Assembly (NCBI RefSeq): GCF_003601975.1
Contig: NZ_QZWZ01000009.1
Coordinates: 1-64,000 of the forward strand
Direction of reading: 5' to 3'
Length of the DNA stretch: 64,000 bases
DNA from: Mesorhizobium waimense
GTDB lineage: Bacteria; Pseudomonadota; Alphaproteobacteria; Rhizobiales; Rhizobiaceae
The translations under genes and the position numbers were made by a program. A model generated the notes under the pieces. That model did not search any database and was not told the origin of the DNA. It saw nothing but the letters and a program-made list of their open reading frames with translations. How positions within the stretch are numbered: position 1 is the stretch's first letter; each line of letters starts with the position of its first letter. Positions 45,439-57,468 of the stretch are shown here, piece by piece.

Positions 45439-46284
45439 ATGAACAGGATCGAGGACGCCAGGAGATTCTACGCACGGCTGATGGCGGCCCATGCCGCATC
45501 GGCCGATCCGCGTCTCGAAGAGGTGATTGCCGCAGTGCCGCGCGAGGCCTTTCTCGGTCCCGGGCCATGGACCATCATTGCCGGCAACGGCAGGGTCGAA
45601 ACGCCGAGCGCCGATCCGATTCACATCTACCAGAACGTGCTGGTGGTGCTCGACGCCGACAAGGGCATCAACAACGGCGAACCGTTCCTGCACGCCATGT
45701 GGATCGGCAGGATCGCGCCGAAGCCTGGCGAGGCCGTCACCCATGTCGGTGCCGGTACCGGCTACTACACCGCCTTGCTGTCCAAGCTGGTTTCACCAGG
45801 CGACGTCACCGCATTCGAGCTGAATGCCGGCCTCGCCGCCCGGGCGAGGAAAAACCTCGAACCCTATGGAAATGTTTCGGTTGTCCATGGCAACGCCGTC
45901 GAAAGCGAACTGCCGCCTTCCGACATCATCTATGTCAATGCCGGTGTCGTGGCGCCGCCTCCCGCCTGGCTGAAGGCGCTCAAGCCCGGCGGCCGCCTGA
46001 TCTTTCCTTGGCGTCCCGCCGATCGCGTTGGCCTGGCAATGGTGGTGACCCGCACCGCGCAGGGTTTGGCCTGCGATCCGTTCATGGGCTCATGGTTCAT
46101 CCCTTGCGTCGGCGCCTCGCTCGCCGGTCCGGCGGCGAAAATCCCCGACCGCCAACAAGCCGCGAGCAGCCGCTCGGTCTGGCTGACGGCCGACAAGAAG
46201 CCGGACCGCACCGCCACTGCCATCGTCGGTGATATCTGGTTCTCGTCGCGGAAAATTCGCACTGGCACTGGCAGCAAGCGTTAG
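45439..46284 (+). CDS. Protein-L-isoaspartate methyltransferase-like SAM methyltransferase
   Basis: A 281-residue protein. SAM-binding motif I is AVTHVGAGTGYYTALLSKLV near residues 98-117, motif II VTAFELNAGLAARARKNLEP, and LKPGGRLIFPWRP corresponds to motif III. The order and the IPREAFLG-like AAVPREAFLGPGPWTIIAG fit the PCMT superfamily. The typical VRVGGDG or other isoaspartyl-site residues are not certain, so the methyl acceptor is unknown. It follows mntH by 54 bp. Confidence 0.78.
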   Translation: MNRIEDARRFYARLMAAHAASADPRLEEVIAAVPREAFLGPGPWTIIAGNGRVETPSADPIHIYQNVLVVLDADKGINNGEPFLHAMWIGRIAPKPGEAVTHVGAGTGYYTALLSKLVSPGDVTAFELNAGLAARARKNLEPYGNVSVVHGNAVESELPPSDIIYVNAGVVAPPPAWLKALKPGGRLIFPWRPADRVGLAMVVTRTAQGLACDPFMGSWFIPCVGASLAGPAAKIPDRQQAASSRSVWLTADKKPDRTATAIVGDIWFSSRKIRTGTGSKR

Positions 46285-46377
46285 AAAATTTGTGCCGTGT
46301 CGGAAAGGAGCCTTGTCGCTCGTCCTTAGACTGAAATCCCGCCCTGACGGCGCGGATCATCGAAAGGGAGAAGTCCA

Positions 46378-47028
46378 ATGAGAAAGATCATCGCCGCCAC
46401 GTTCGTCAGCCTGGACGGCGTCATGCAGGCGCCCGGTGGACCGGACGAAGACCCGGTCGGCGGCTTCAAGTTCGGCGGCTGGACCTTTCATTACTTTGAC
46501 GAGGTGGCGGGCGCGGCCATGGATGAAATATTCTCCAAACCGTTCGCCCTGCTGCTCGGCCGCAGAACCTACGACATCTTCGCCGCGTACTGGCCGTATC
46601 AGAAAGATCCGATCGCCGATGCCTTCAACCCTGCGACCAAGTATGTGGCGACGCATCGGCCGGATAGCCTGACCTGGCAGAACACGAAATCGCTTGGACC
46701 TGATATCGTCGCGACGTTGCGCCGCCTCAAGCAGGAAGATGGACCTGACCTGCTTATCCAGGGATCGGGCAATCTGATCCAGACCCTACTCGCCAACGGG
46801 CTGATCGACGAGATTCGGCTGATGATCTTCCCGTTGGTGCTGGGCAAGGGCAAACGGCTGTTCGGCGATGATGCGATGCCGGCCGCCTTCAAGCTCATCA
46901 AATCACAGGCCTCGACCACCGGCGTCATCATGGCCACCTATGAGCGCGGCGGCGAGATCAAGACCGGGTCGTTTGCCACCGAGAAGCCTTCGGAAGCCGA
47001 GCTCGAACGGCGCAAGAAGTGGAAGTAG
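46378..47028 (+). CDS. Dihydrofolate reductase-family protein (RibD C-terminal domain)
   Basis: A 216-residue protein with GGGAGAAG before ATG. MRKIIAATFVSLDGVMQAPG opens the family; EIFSKPFALLLGRRTYDIFA, then DGPDLLIQGSGNLIQTLLAN and LIDEIRLMIFPLVLGKGKRL cover the NADPH-binding core. These stand-alone RibD_C proteins (YyaP/YwjB type) have no proven substrate; true folate reduction is unlikely. Confidence 0.9.
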   Translation: MRKIIAATFVSLDGVMQAPGGPDEDPVGGFKFGGWTFHYFDEVAGAAMDEIFSKPFALLLGRRTYDIFAAYWPYQKDPIADAFNPATKYVATHRPDSLTWQNTKSLGPDIVATLRRLKQEDGPDLLIQGSGNLIQTLLANGLIDEIRLMIFPLVLGKGKRLFGDDAMPAAFKLIKSQASTTGVIMATYERGGEIKTGSFATEKPSEAELERRKKWK

Positions 47029-47038
47029 CATTGGAGGG

Positions 47039-47080
47039 TTGGGTTCCTCGCCCCTTCGAATGCGAGGGCGAGGAACCCAA
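47039..47080. repeat. Intergenic palindrome, copy 1 of a shared repeat
   Basis: ttgggttcctcgcccc at 47039-47054 pairs with gggcgaggaacccaa at 47066-47080 around an 11-base loop that includes gaatg. It lies between the stop of the DHFR-like gene and the stop of a LysR gene, so it can end both transcripts. A related element is at 51872-51910. Confidence 0.72.
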
Positions 47081-47091
47081 GTTCCGCTTGG

Positions 47092-47961
47092 TCACGCCGC
47101 CTGCTGCCGCCGCGCCAGCCCGTCGCGGATATGAGCCGCGAATTCTCGCGCGGCCGGTTCGATGCCATGCTTGGGCAGATGCAAATTGATCGCGAAATTG
47201 GACAAGGCCGGCAGGTCGGCATCGGCAGACAAAATCTCGAGGTCCGCCGGCACTGTCGAAGCCAGCCAGGTGGTGACGGCGAGGTCCGAGCGCACCGTCG
47301 CTGTCGTCGCGTCGATGTTGCCATTCTCGAACACGGTACGCCATTCCAGCCCATGCTCGTCGAGCGCCGAAATCACCGCCGGGCGGAAGGCGCAGGTGTC
47401 AGCGACCATCGACACCGGCAAGGGACGCTTTTGGCGGGCGACACCGCCTCTGGCACCGACCCAGACCAGCCGATCGATGAGAAGGCATTCGCCGACGGAC
47501 GGACCGACCCGCTCCTCGATGATGGCGAGATCGATCGCCCCGGCTGCGAGCGCCGCAGCGAGTTCAGGTGACGAAGCGCAAAGCAGCGAAATCTCGATCT
47601 GCGGATAAGTCCCGGCATAGGCCTTCAGTACCGGCGCCAAAAGCGTGCCGACAAGGTCGTAGGGCACGCCGAGCCGCACCTGCCCGGCAACCGCATTTCC
47701 CACCATCTCCGTCCATATCTCGTCATTGAGCGACAGCAGGCGCTTGCCCTTGCCGAGCAGCCGCTCGCCGGCGCGGGTGAGTTTTAGACCGCGCCGGTCG
47801 CGTTCGAACAGGCTGGAGCCCAAAAGATCCTCCAGCCGCTTGACCTGCTGGCTGACGGCGCCTTGCGTCAGATGCAGCGCATTCGCCGCCGCCGTCATGC
47901 TGGCCTTGTCGGCGACGGTGACGAAGGTGCGGATCAGGGCGGTGTCGAGATTGCGGATCAT
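47092..47961 (-). CDS. LysR-family transcriptional regulator
   Basis: A 289-residue protein from ATG 47961 (MIRNLDTALIRTFVTVADKA). The DNA-binding domain includes SMTAAANALHLTQGAVSQQV and KRLEDLLGSSLFERDRRGLK; the rest is the effector domain. It is divergent from a LysE-type exporter with 95 bp between starts. That layout matches ArgP/LysG regulators of amino-acid exporters, so it probably activates the exporter when a substrate accumulates. Further in-frame starts up to 48000 are possible. Confidence 0.9.
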   Translation of the reverse strand: MIRNLDTALIRTFVTVADKASMTAAANALHLTQGAVSQQVKRLEDLLGSSLFERDRRGLKLTRAGERLLGKGKRLLSLNDEIWTEMVGNAVAGQVRLGVPYDLVGTLLAPVLKAYAGTYPQIEISLLCASSPELAAALAAGAIDLAIIEERVGPSVGECLLIDRLVWVGARGGVARQKRPLPVSMVADTCAFRPAVISALDEHGLEWRTVFENGNIDATTATVRSDLAVTTWLASTVPADLEILSADADLPALSNFAINLHLPKHGIEPAAREFAAHIRDGLARRQQAA

Positions 47962-48056
47962 TGTTGCATTATGAACGCTAATGATATCCATGGCAAACAT
48001 TGCATTTACTGATGTCAGGCAATCCCTAGAAATGCTGGTTCCACACAGGAAACGGC

Positions 48057-48656
48057 ATGCCCGAGACCATCCTTCCCCTTATTCTGTTCGCGCTGGTCTC
48101 CACCTCGACGCCGGGCATTGCCACGACCTTGTCGACAGCCTCAGGCGCGCAGTTCGGCTTTCGCCGTTCCATTCCGCTGATGGCCGGCAGCGCAGCCGGC
48201 CTGGCTTCGGTCGCGGCTGCCGGTGCCGCCGGGCTTGCCGGCCTTCTCGCCGCCGTGCCGTCGCTGCAGCTGGCGATGAAGATCGCGGGATCGGCCTATC
48301 TTGTCTGGCTTGCCTTCAAGATCGGCCGCAGCGGCCCGCCCAATCTCGACGTGTCGATGGCAAAACCCAACAGCTTCTTCGGCGGTGCCAGCGTGCAATG
48401 GATGAACCCGAAAGGCTGGGCCATGGGGCTGGGCGCCGCCGCATCCTTTGCGGCGCTCGCCGAGGGCCCGCTGCAACTCGCGCTGCTGCTCGGCGCCGTC
48501 TTCGGCCTGGCTGCCGCGTTGTCGCTTTCGTTGTGGTGCGTGGCCGGCACGCTGCTTGCGCGGCTGCTTAAGACGGAGCGGCAGTGGCGGGCGCTCAACA
48601 TAGTGCTTGGCTTGGTGCTCGCCGCCTCGATCGTGCCGATGTGGCGGCCGGCCTGA
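48057..48656 (+). CDS. LysE-family amino-acid/metabolite exporter
   Basis: A 199-residue, six-helix membrane protein. It starts LPLILFALVSTSTPGIATTL, where the family's TPGP motif is TPGI, has GAQFGFRRSIPLMAGSAAGL, AYLVWLAFKIGRSG and a mid-protein QWMNPKGWAMGLGAAASF, matching the family's NPK motif. Exporters of this group handle threonine, homoserine lactones or lysine; substrate unknown. The divergent LysR protein is the likely regulator. Confidence 0.9.
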   Translation: MPETILPLILFALVSTSTPGIATTLSTASGAQFGFRRSIPLMAGSAAGLASVAAAGAAGLAGLLAAVPSLQLAMKIAGSAYLVWLAFKIGRSGPPNLDVSMAKPNSFFGGASVQWMNPKGWAMGLGAAASFAALAEGPLQLALLLGAVFGLAAALSLSLWCVAGTLLARLLKTERQWRALNIVLGLVLAASIVPMWRPA

Positions 48657-48675
48657 GACCGGCAGCCACAATACC

Positions 48676-49470
48676 TCAAGCTGCGTAGCGCGCCGCCGGC
48701 TTGCCGGCGATCAGGCTGACGTAGAAACTGTCCCTGGCGCCGATGAACGCATCGAGCTTGGCCGGATCGGCGAGCCCCGGCGCGGTGACCGTCTCGCCCT
48801 GGGCAAAGCCGGCAAGCGCCGCATCGACCAGATCGTCAACGGTCATCACCCAGTCCTGGTTGAGAGAGTTGAGATCGGCGCCGGCCAATTCCCAGAAGTC
48901 GGTGCGGATCGGTCCGGGCAGCACGACCTGCACCTTCACCCCGGTGTCGGCGACCTCACGCTGCAGCGCCTCGGTGAAGTTGACGACATAGGCCTTGGTG
49001 CCGCTGTAGATGCCGCCGATCGCCGTGCCATAGGCGGCCACCGAGGCAATGTTGACGATGGCGCCGCGATTGCGCGCGAGCAGCCCCGGCAGCGCCGCGC
49101 GTGTGAGCCTGGTCAGCGCCACGACATTGACCTTGATCATGCGCTCGGTCGCATCGGCATCGGCGTCTGCTACGACCTGCTGGCCGCCGAGGCCGGCATT
49201 GTTGACGAGCAGCGTCACGCTCTCATCGGTGGCGATGGCCTGCTCGACCCGGCGAACATCGCCATCATCGGAAAGATCGGCGCCGATCACCTTGGCCTTG
49301 CGGCCATAGGCATAGCTCAGCCTGTCCGCCAGTTCCTGCAGCCGGTCGGCGCGCCGCGCTACCAGCACCAGATCGTAGCCCTGTGCGGCCAGCCGATCCG
49401 CATAGACCGCGCCGATGCCCGATGAAGCACCGGTGATGACGGCCGTGCCCTTGTTGTCCTTCGTGCTCAT
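48676..49470 (-). CDS. Short-chain dehydrogenase/reductase
   Basis: A 264-residue SDR from ATG 49470. GASSGIG near residues 14-20 binds NAD(P), NNAG is near 91, the catalytic Ser is in NIASVAAYGTA and the Tyr-Lys pair in YSGTK. The RR motif in LVLVARRADRLQ after strand 2 suggests NADP preference. Substrate unknown. It is divergent from a MarR regulator with palindromic sites between. Confidence 0.9.
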   Translation of the reverse strand: MSTKDNKGTAVITGASSGIGAVYADRLAAQGYDLVLVARRADRLQELADRLSYAYGRKAKVIGADLSDDGDVRRVEQAIATDESVTLLVNNAGLGGQQVVADADADATERMIKVNVVALTRLTRAALPGLLARNRGAIVNIASVAAYGTAIGGIYSGTKAYVVNFTEALQREVADTGVKVQVVLPGPIRTDFWELAGADLNSLNQDWVMTVDDLVDAALAGFAQGETVTAPGLADPAKLDAFIGARDSFYVSLIAGKPAARYAA

Positions 49471-49536
49471 TGTCCTGTTCCTTTTGCGACAAAGCAAGAC
49501 GAGCCCTAAGGCGCTCGTCCGCGTCAGATTTGATTA

Positions 49537-49576
49537 GTGGCATATGCCACCTTTGCGGAAGTAGGTATATGCCACT
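49537..49576. promoter_or_regulatory. MarR-type operators between the SDR and MarR genes
   Basis: gtggcatatgccac at 49537-49550 is a perfect 14-bp palindrome. A second, imperfect copy taggtatatgccacta lies at 49562-49576. They are about 70-110 bp from either start codon and likely bind the MarR protein, which would control both genes. Confidence 0.78.
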
Positions 49577-49649
49577 ATCTTGTCAACGGCGGCGACAAAA
49601 ACTATTTCTGCGGCAGGTCGGCGGATCCATCCGCCGGCATGGAGTTGTC

Positions 49650-50105
49650 ATGACCAAAGCCGCACTTCCGGGACTTAGCCTTTGCAACAACGCCACGCTG
49701 CGGCGCGCCGGGCGCAAGCTCGGCCGGTTCTACGACGATGTGTTGGCCCCTTCGGGCCTGAAGGGCACGCAATATGGCCTGCTCTATCAGATCCATATCG
49801 GCAGCGAGCCGGCGATGGGCGCCATAGCCGAGGCGCTGATCATGGACCTGTCGGCGCTCGGCCATACGTTGAAGCCGCTGATCCGTGACGGTTATGTCGA
49901 GACCTTCGCCGACAAGGACGACCGCCGCGTCAAGCGCGTGCGGTTGATGCCGCAAGGCCGAGCCAAGCTCGACGAAGCGATGAAGCTGTGGAGTGTCGCC
50001 CAGCAGCGCTTCGAAGCGATGGTCGGCAAGGACGAGGCGGCGAAGCTGCGCGCGGCGCTTGATGCAGTCGCCGCGCTGGATTTCGATATGCCGCCGGCCA
50101 GATAG
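49650..50105 (+). CDS. MarR-family transcriptional regulator
   Basis: A 151-residue protein from ATG 49650, with GGAG upstream; the longer frame back to 49470 crosses the operators. Winged-helix parts: LKGTQYGLLYQIHIGSEPAM, GAIAEALIMDLSALGHTLKP and LIRDGYVETFADKDDRRVKR, where DRR-KR is the wing. An N-terminal CNNATLRRAGR segment fits a group of thiol-bearing MarR proteins (Cys11), so redox sensing is possible. Probably represses the divergent SDR gene. Confidence 0.9.
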   Translation: MTKAALPGLSLCNNATLRRAGRKLGRFYDDVLAPSGLKGTQYGLLYQIHIGSEPAMGAIAEALIMDLSALGHTLKPLIRDGYVETFADKDDRRVKRVRLMPQGRAKLDEAMKLWSVAQQRFEAMVGKDEAAKLRAALDAVAALDFDMPPAR

Positions 50106-50128
50106 GCGGCCGGCGACTTCGTATAAGA

Positions 50129-51307
50129 CTACTCCGCCGGAACCGCGACCGGCCGCGCCAGCATCCGCCCGGCCAACACGACGCCGAGCCCGATCAACGG
50201 GAACGCCGCGGCGATCAGGCCGAGATCGGCCGGCGCGCCGTAGCGCAGCACGGCACCGCCGACCACCGCGCCCAGCGCCACACCGAGATAGAGCGCCGAA
50301 GCGTTGAGCGACAGCACGATCGGAGCAGCGTCGGGCGCCAGCTTGATGATGCGGCTGGCCTGCGCCGGCGGGAAGGCCCAGCCGACGATGCCCCACGGCA
50401 CCATCATCGCCATCAGCGCCGGCCCTGCAATATGGTGCGGCAGGAAGGTCGGGATGACCGACAACATGACCAGCATGGCCGCGCTCAGCGCCAGCGACCA
50501 GCCGACGGTGCGCGTCGCGCCGAAGCGGTCTGCGGCCTGCCCGCCGGCAATGTTGCCGATGACGGCCCCGACACCGAAGGCGAGCAGCATGCCGGGCAGC
50601 GCCAGCGGGCTCAGGCCGCCACCTTCGATGGCCAGCGGCGCGACATAGGAAAAGACGGTGAAGGCGCCGATCAGTGCCAACATCGTCGTCAGCAGGATCG
50701 GCATCACGCCGGGACGCAGCGCTGCCGCCAGCCGGCGCTTCAGCGGCAGCCTGGTGCCGACGATGCCGCGCGGCAGCCGGTACCACAGGATCGCGCCGGC
50801 GAGAGCACCGAGCCCGGCAATGGCAAAGAAGGTGCCGCGCCAGCCGGCGACGGTCGCGACAAGCGCACCGAGCGGCGCGCCAAGGGCAACGGCCACCGTG
50901 GTGCCGCCGACGACGACGGCAATGGCGCGGGCCCGGTGATGGTCATCGACCAGGGCCACCGCCGTGCCTTGCGCGGTGGCCGCGAACAGGCCCGACGACA
51001 GCGCCATGATGATACGGGCAATGAGCAGCAATTCGAAGGATGAGCTCAGCGCCGCCACCAGATTGCCGAGCACGAAGAACACCAGCGTCCACAGGATGAC
51101 GCGGCGCCGGTCCCATTCGCCGGTCAGCGTCGCCAGGATCGGCGTGCCGACGGCATAGGCAAGCGCGAAGGCGGTGATCAGCGTGCCGGCGAGTGGAATG
51201 GAGATTCCGGCATCGGTTGCGATGTCGGGCAGAAGGCTGGAGATGACGAAGCCTTCGGTCGAGATCGTGAACGATCCGAGCGCAAGCCAGAAGAGGCGCT
51301 TGTCCAT
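50129..51307 (-). CDS. MFS transporter, DHA1 family
   Basis: A 392-residue, 12-helix protein from ATG 51307, preceded by AAGGACA. Features: FTISTEGFVISSLLPDIATD in helix 1, TGEWDRRRVILWTLVFFVLG (motif A position) and VVGGTTVAVALGAPLGALVA in helix 5. It resembles drug and arabinose effluxers such as YdhP and NepI. It is divergent from an ArsR-type regulator, the likely controller. Substrate unknown. Confidence 0.88.
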   Translation of the reverse strand: MDKRLFWLALGSFTISTEGFVISSLLPDIATDAGISIPLAGTLITAFALAYAVGTPILATLTGEWDRRRVILWTLVFFVLGNLVAALSSSFELLLIARIIMALSSGLFAATAQGTAVALVDDHHRARAIAVVVGGTTVAVALGAPLGALVATVAGWRGTFFAIAGLGALAGAILWYRLPRGIVGTRLPLKRRLAAALRPGVMPILLTTMLALIGAFTVFSYVAPLAIEGGGLSPLALPGMLLAFGVGAVIGNIAGGQAADRFGATRTVGWSLALSAAMLVMLSVIPTFLPHHIAGPALMAMMVPWGIVGWAFPPAQASRIIKLAPDAAPIVLSLNASALYLGVALGAVVGGAVLRYGAPADLGLIAAAFPLIGLGVVLAGRMLARPVAVPAE

Positions 51308-51501
51308 GGCGGGTGTCCTTAGTTCAAAAGTTATTGAACAATTGGACATAACAGGGCATGATGTCAATGAAGCCACGGAAAAATAGCTGAAGCCTGCTGA
51401 CAGCCCTGTGTCAGGACAGGGCATGAAACGAAAAGACTGCGTGCACGCACCGAAGGAGGAGATACGTTGAAATCGGTATCGTTTGCGCCTAATTCTCGGG
51501 C

Positions 51502-51861
51502 ATGACACTGCCCCACCCCAACGCTGACCAGATCAGCCTGCCGATCGTGCTCGCCGTGCTCGGCGATCCGACCAGGCTCGCCATTGTGCGCTATCTCGCC
51601 AGCAAGGAAGGCGTGCCGCTGAGCTGCAGCCAGTTCCTCGATCTCGCGTCGAAGACAAATCTCAGCTATCACCTGGCCAAGCTGCGCGAGGCCGGCGTGA
51701 CCCGCGCCGAAGTGGTCGGCACCAACCGGATGATCACGCTGCGCCGCGCCGATCTCGACGCCCGCTTCCCCGGCCTGCTCGACAGCGTCATCGCGGCCGC
51801 CGGCGAAGACAAGGCGCTGCCGATGGTCGGTGGCGCCGACGAGATCGAAATCCCCGCCTAA
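51502..51861 (+). CDS. ArsR-type helix-turn-helix regulator
   Basis: A 119-residue protein with a winged helix: LPIVLAVLGDPTRLAIVRYL, CSQFLDLASKTNLSYHLAKL and REAGVTRAEVVGTNRMITLR. Two Cys-containing metal motifs typical of metal-sensing members (ELCVCDL) are lacking, so it is not an arsenic or zinc sensor of the classic type. The 194-bp gap to the MFS start contains an A/T-rich dyad gttcaaaagttattgaac (51322-51339), which may be its operator. Probably represses the MFS gene. Confidence 0.87.
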   Translation: MTLPHPNADQISLPIVLAVLGDPTRLAIVRYLASKEGVPLSCSQFLDLASKTNLSYHLAKLREAGVTRAEVVGTNRMITLRRADLDARFPGLLDSVIAAAGEDKALPMVGGADEIEIPA

Positions 51862-51871
51862 CCTCCAGAAC

Positions 51872-51910
51872 TTGGGTTCCTCGCCCCCGGAATGCGGGGG
51901 AGAGGAACGC
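51872..51910. repeat. Intergenic palindrome, copy 2 of a shared repeat
   Basis: ttgggttcctcgcccc followed by gaatg and then gggggagaggaacgc makes a stem like that at 47039-47080, with the left arm identical over 16 bases and the right arm partly decayed. It separates the ArsR gene from the phosphoesterase gene. Confidence 0.68.
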
Positions 51911-51933
51911 CACCTCATCACCGGAGCTCCCTC

Positions 51934-52692
51934 ATGCGCATCGCCGTCCTCGCCGATATCCACGGCAACGTCCTGGCATTGGATGCCGTGCTCGACGATC
52001 TCAAGCGCCGCGGCGGTGCTGATCTCACCGTCAATCTCGGCGACTGCGTCTCAGGCCCGCTGTGGCCGCGCGAGACCATGGAACGGCTCGAGGCGCTTGG
52101 CCTGCCGACGGTGCGCGGCAACCACGACCGCCGCGTCGCCGTCGACCCGGCCGACGACAACATGTGGCCGTCCGACCGCTATGCGCAGGAGCGGCTGACA
52201 CCAACGCAGCGCGAGGCGCTGCTTGCCTTGCCTTTCACGCTGGAGATCGTGCCCGGCGTGATCGCCTTCCACGCAAGGCCCGACCATGACGAGAAATACC
52301 TCGCCGACGCGATTAGCGACGGTCAGCTGGTGCGCGCGCCGCTCGCCGCCATAAGGCGAAGGCTGAAGCCGCTCGACCCAGCGTGCCGCATCGTGCTCTG
52401 CGGCCACAGCCACCGCAGCGAGCTAATCCGCATTCCCGGCGGCCCGGTCATCTTCAATCCGGGCAGCGTCGGCTGCCCCGCCTATGACGATTCGACGCCG
52501 CCGGCGCATGTCTCCGAGCAGGGCTCGCCGCATGCGCGCTTCGGCATTGTCGAGCTGGATATACCCGGCCGTCCCGACCGCTTCGAGGCCTTTGCCGTCG
52601 ACTACGACCATGAGGCGGCCGCACGGCAGGCCGAACGGGCGGAACGACCGGAATGGGCGCACGCGCTCAGGACAGGGTTCATGTCAGACTGA
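51934..52692 (+). CDS. Metallophosphoesterase (YfcE/MJ0936-like)
   Basis: A 252-residue protein from ATG 51934, preceded by GGAG. All metal motifs of the calcineurin-like fold are present: ADIHGN at residues 8-13, GDCV near 36-39, GNHDRR near 64-69, and GHSHRS with a later NPGSVG. It probably hydrolyses phosphodiesters; substrate unknown. The gene's stop lies in the first palindrome of the array that follows, which may end its transcript. Confidence 0.9.
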   Translation: MRIAVLADIHGNVLALDAVLDDLKRRGGADLTVNLGDCVSGPLWPRETMERLEALGLPTVRGNHDRRVAVDPADDNMWPSDRYAQERLTPTQREALLALPFTLEIVPGVIAFHARPDHDEKYLADAISDGQLVRAPLAAIRRRLKPLDPACRIVLCGHSHRSELIRIPGGPVIFNPGSVGCPAYDDSTPPAHVSEQGSPHARFGIVELDIPGRPDRFEAFAVDYDHEAAARQAERAERPEWAHALRTGFMSD

Positions 52693-52790
52693 ACGCAGAA
52701 TGCGTTCATGTCAGACTGAACCTACTGGTTCATGCCTCAGGCTGAACGCGGTACGCGTTCATGCCTCAGGCTGAACGCGGTACGCGTTCA
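52677..52790. repeat. Palindromic tandem array after the phosphoesterase gene
   Basis: Units beginning gttcatg start at 52677, 52704, 52728, 52757 and (partial) 52786, with lengths 27, 24, 29 and 29. Between units are four perfect palindromes: tgaacgcagaatgcgttca (52690-52708), tgaacctactggttca (52717-52732), and tgaacgcggtacgcgttca twice (52743-52761, 52772-52790). Outer arms tgaac/gttca are constant; inner arms differ but stay self-complementary. The spacers are tcatgtcagac or tcatgcctcaggc. Units 3 and 4 are identical. Confidence 0.9.
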
Positions 52791-52921
52791 TGCCCCCGCT
52801 GAATAAGCAGCTGCGTCTTTTCGGGATGACATGGCATCGCGTCGTCCCTTATAAAACGCTCCGGCAAGCGGCGGCGACTTCTGAGTCGGGCCGCGCTTTA
52901 ACGCACGCCCACGGCCAGGTG

Positions 52922-53722
52922 ATGAGGCGCACGATTACGCTCCCGAAGACGCTGCACCTCATGATTGCCGCTCCGTTTCTGCTGGCGGCACTGCCGGTCA
53001 GCGCCGAAGAGCCGGCACCTGTCGTCTCCTATGTCAGCGGCCTCGCGCCCGACGATCTCCTCAACATACGCGCTTCGCCGTCGGCGATCGGCAAGACCGA
53101 GGCGCGCCTGCCGGTCGGCTCACCCCTCAAGAACTTCGGCTGCGCCGACGTCAACGGCAATCCGTGGTGCAAGGTCGAAGAGGTCGACAACCCGCAGATC
53201 CGCGGGTGGGCTCCGGCGCGCTACCTCAACCCCGCCAGCGCGGTGGTGCTGACGGAAGCGAATATGGCATTTTCCGCCCAACCGAACTCTGCGGCCACGA
53301 CGCCGCCGCCCGACCTGACAGCACGCCTGGGCGCGGACCAGACGACCGAGCCCCACGGCGCGCCGAAATCCGCCGAGGCAATCGGCAGGACCGCCATGCA
53401 GGATGCCTATGGCCTGGCCTTCGCGACCGTTGAAACCGCCTCGACTGGAGACGGCACCGCTTCCGGCATTCCCTGTGCGCGCAATGTCGGCCAGCCAATG
53501 ACCCGCTGCGAGATAAGCGTCGCGCATACGGGTGGCGACAGCGCGGTGACCGTGACATGGCCGGATGGCGGCACCCGCATCATCAGCTTTCACGGCGGCC
53601 TGCCGACCGGCTCGGACTCGTCAGACGAGTTCCGCTTCACCCGCGAGGGCAGCCTCAACATGATCCGTGTTGGCGTTTCCGAGCGCTTCGAGATCACCGA
53701 CGCTTTGGCGACCGGCGGCTAG
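52922..53722 (+). CDS. Secreted protein with an SH3-type domain
   Basis: A 266-residue protein from ATG 52922. The signal peptide is about residues 1-28 (LMIAAPFLLAALPVSA). An SH3b-like domain follows at about 35-100: LAPDDLLNIRASPSAIGKTE, LPVGSPLKNFGCADVNGNPW, CKVEEV, RGWAPARYLNP. The C-terminal part has a DAYGLAFATVET segment and paired strands with two cysteines (IPCARNVGQPMTRCEI), and a VTVTWPDGGTRIISFHGG region. Such SH3b proteins often bind cell-wall or surface ligands. No catalytic domain is seen. Confidence 0.85.
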   Translation: MRRTITLPKTLHLMIAAPFLLAALPVSAEEPAPVVSYVSGLAPDDLLNIRASPSAIGKTEARLPVGSPLKNFGCADVNGNPWCKVEEVDNPQIRGWAPARYLNPASAVVLTEANMAFSAQPNSAATTPPPDLTARLGADQTTEPHGAPKSAEAIGRTAMQDAYGLAFATVETASTGDGTASGIPCARNVGQPMTRCEISVAHTGGDSAVTVTWPDGGTRIISFHGGLPTGSDSSDEFRFTREGSLNMIRVGVSERFEITDALATGG

Positions 53723-53851
53723 GGGGCGGGCGTCGAGGGACAGCGAGGTGCTTGTTGGGGGCAGTCCCTACAACCCGCATTTTCGGGGTTACATCCAGCA
53801 AAACTCTTCCCTATAAGGCCCTCCTAGCCTGATACCAGAATCGCAAGCACA

Positions 53852-53879
53852 ACCGGCCGGGTCTTCCCGCCCGGTTTTT
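53852..53879 (+). terminator. Terminator-like hairpin just upstream of carB (possible attenuator)
   Basis: accggccggg and cccgcccggt pair around a four-base loop with one C-C mismatch, followed by TTTTTC. It ends only 35 bp before the carB ATG, while the upstream gene stops 130 bp before it. It is either a late terminator for that gene or a leader hairpin in the carB transcript. Confidence 0.72.
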
Positions 53880-53914
53880 CGTGCAAGCCGCTCGCCGAAC
53901 GGAACGCCTCGACC

Positions 53915-57418
<3,504 letters not shown>

Positions 57419-57468
57419 CGCGCGTACCCGCAAAGCGAGCCGGCAGCGAAGCGCGAATAGAAAACCGA

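Noticed and set aside
52677-52790. CRISPR array
   Set aside because: The units are contiguous, the between-unit sequences are palindromic and shared rather than unique, and no cas genes are near.
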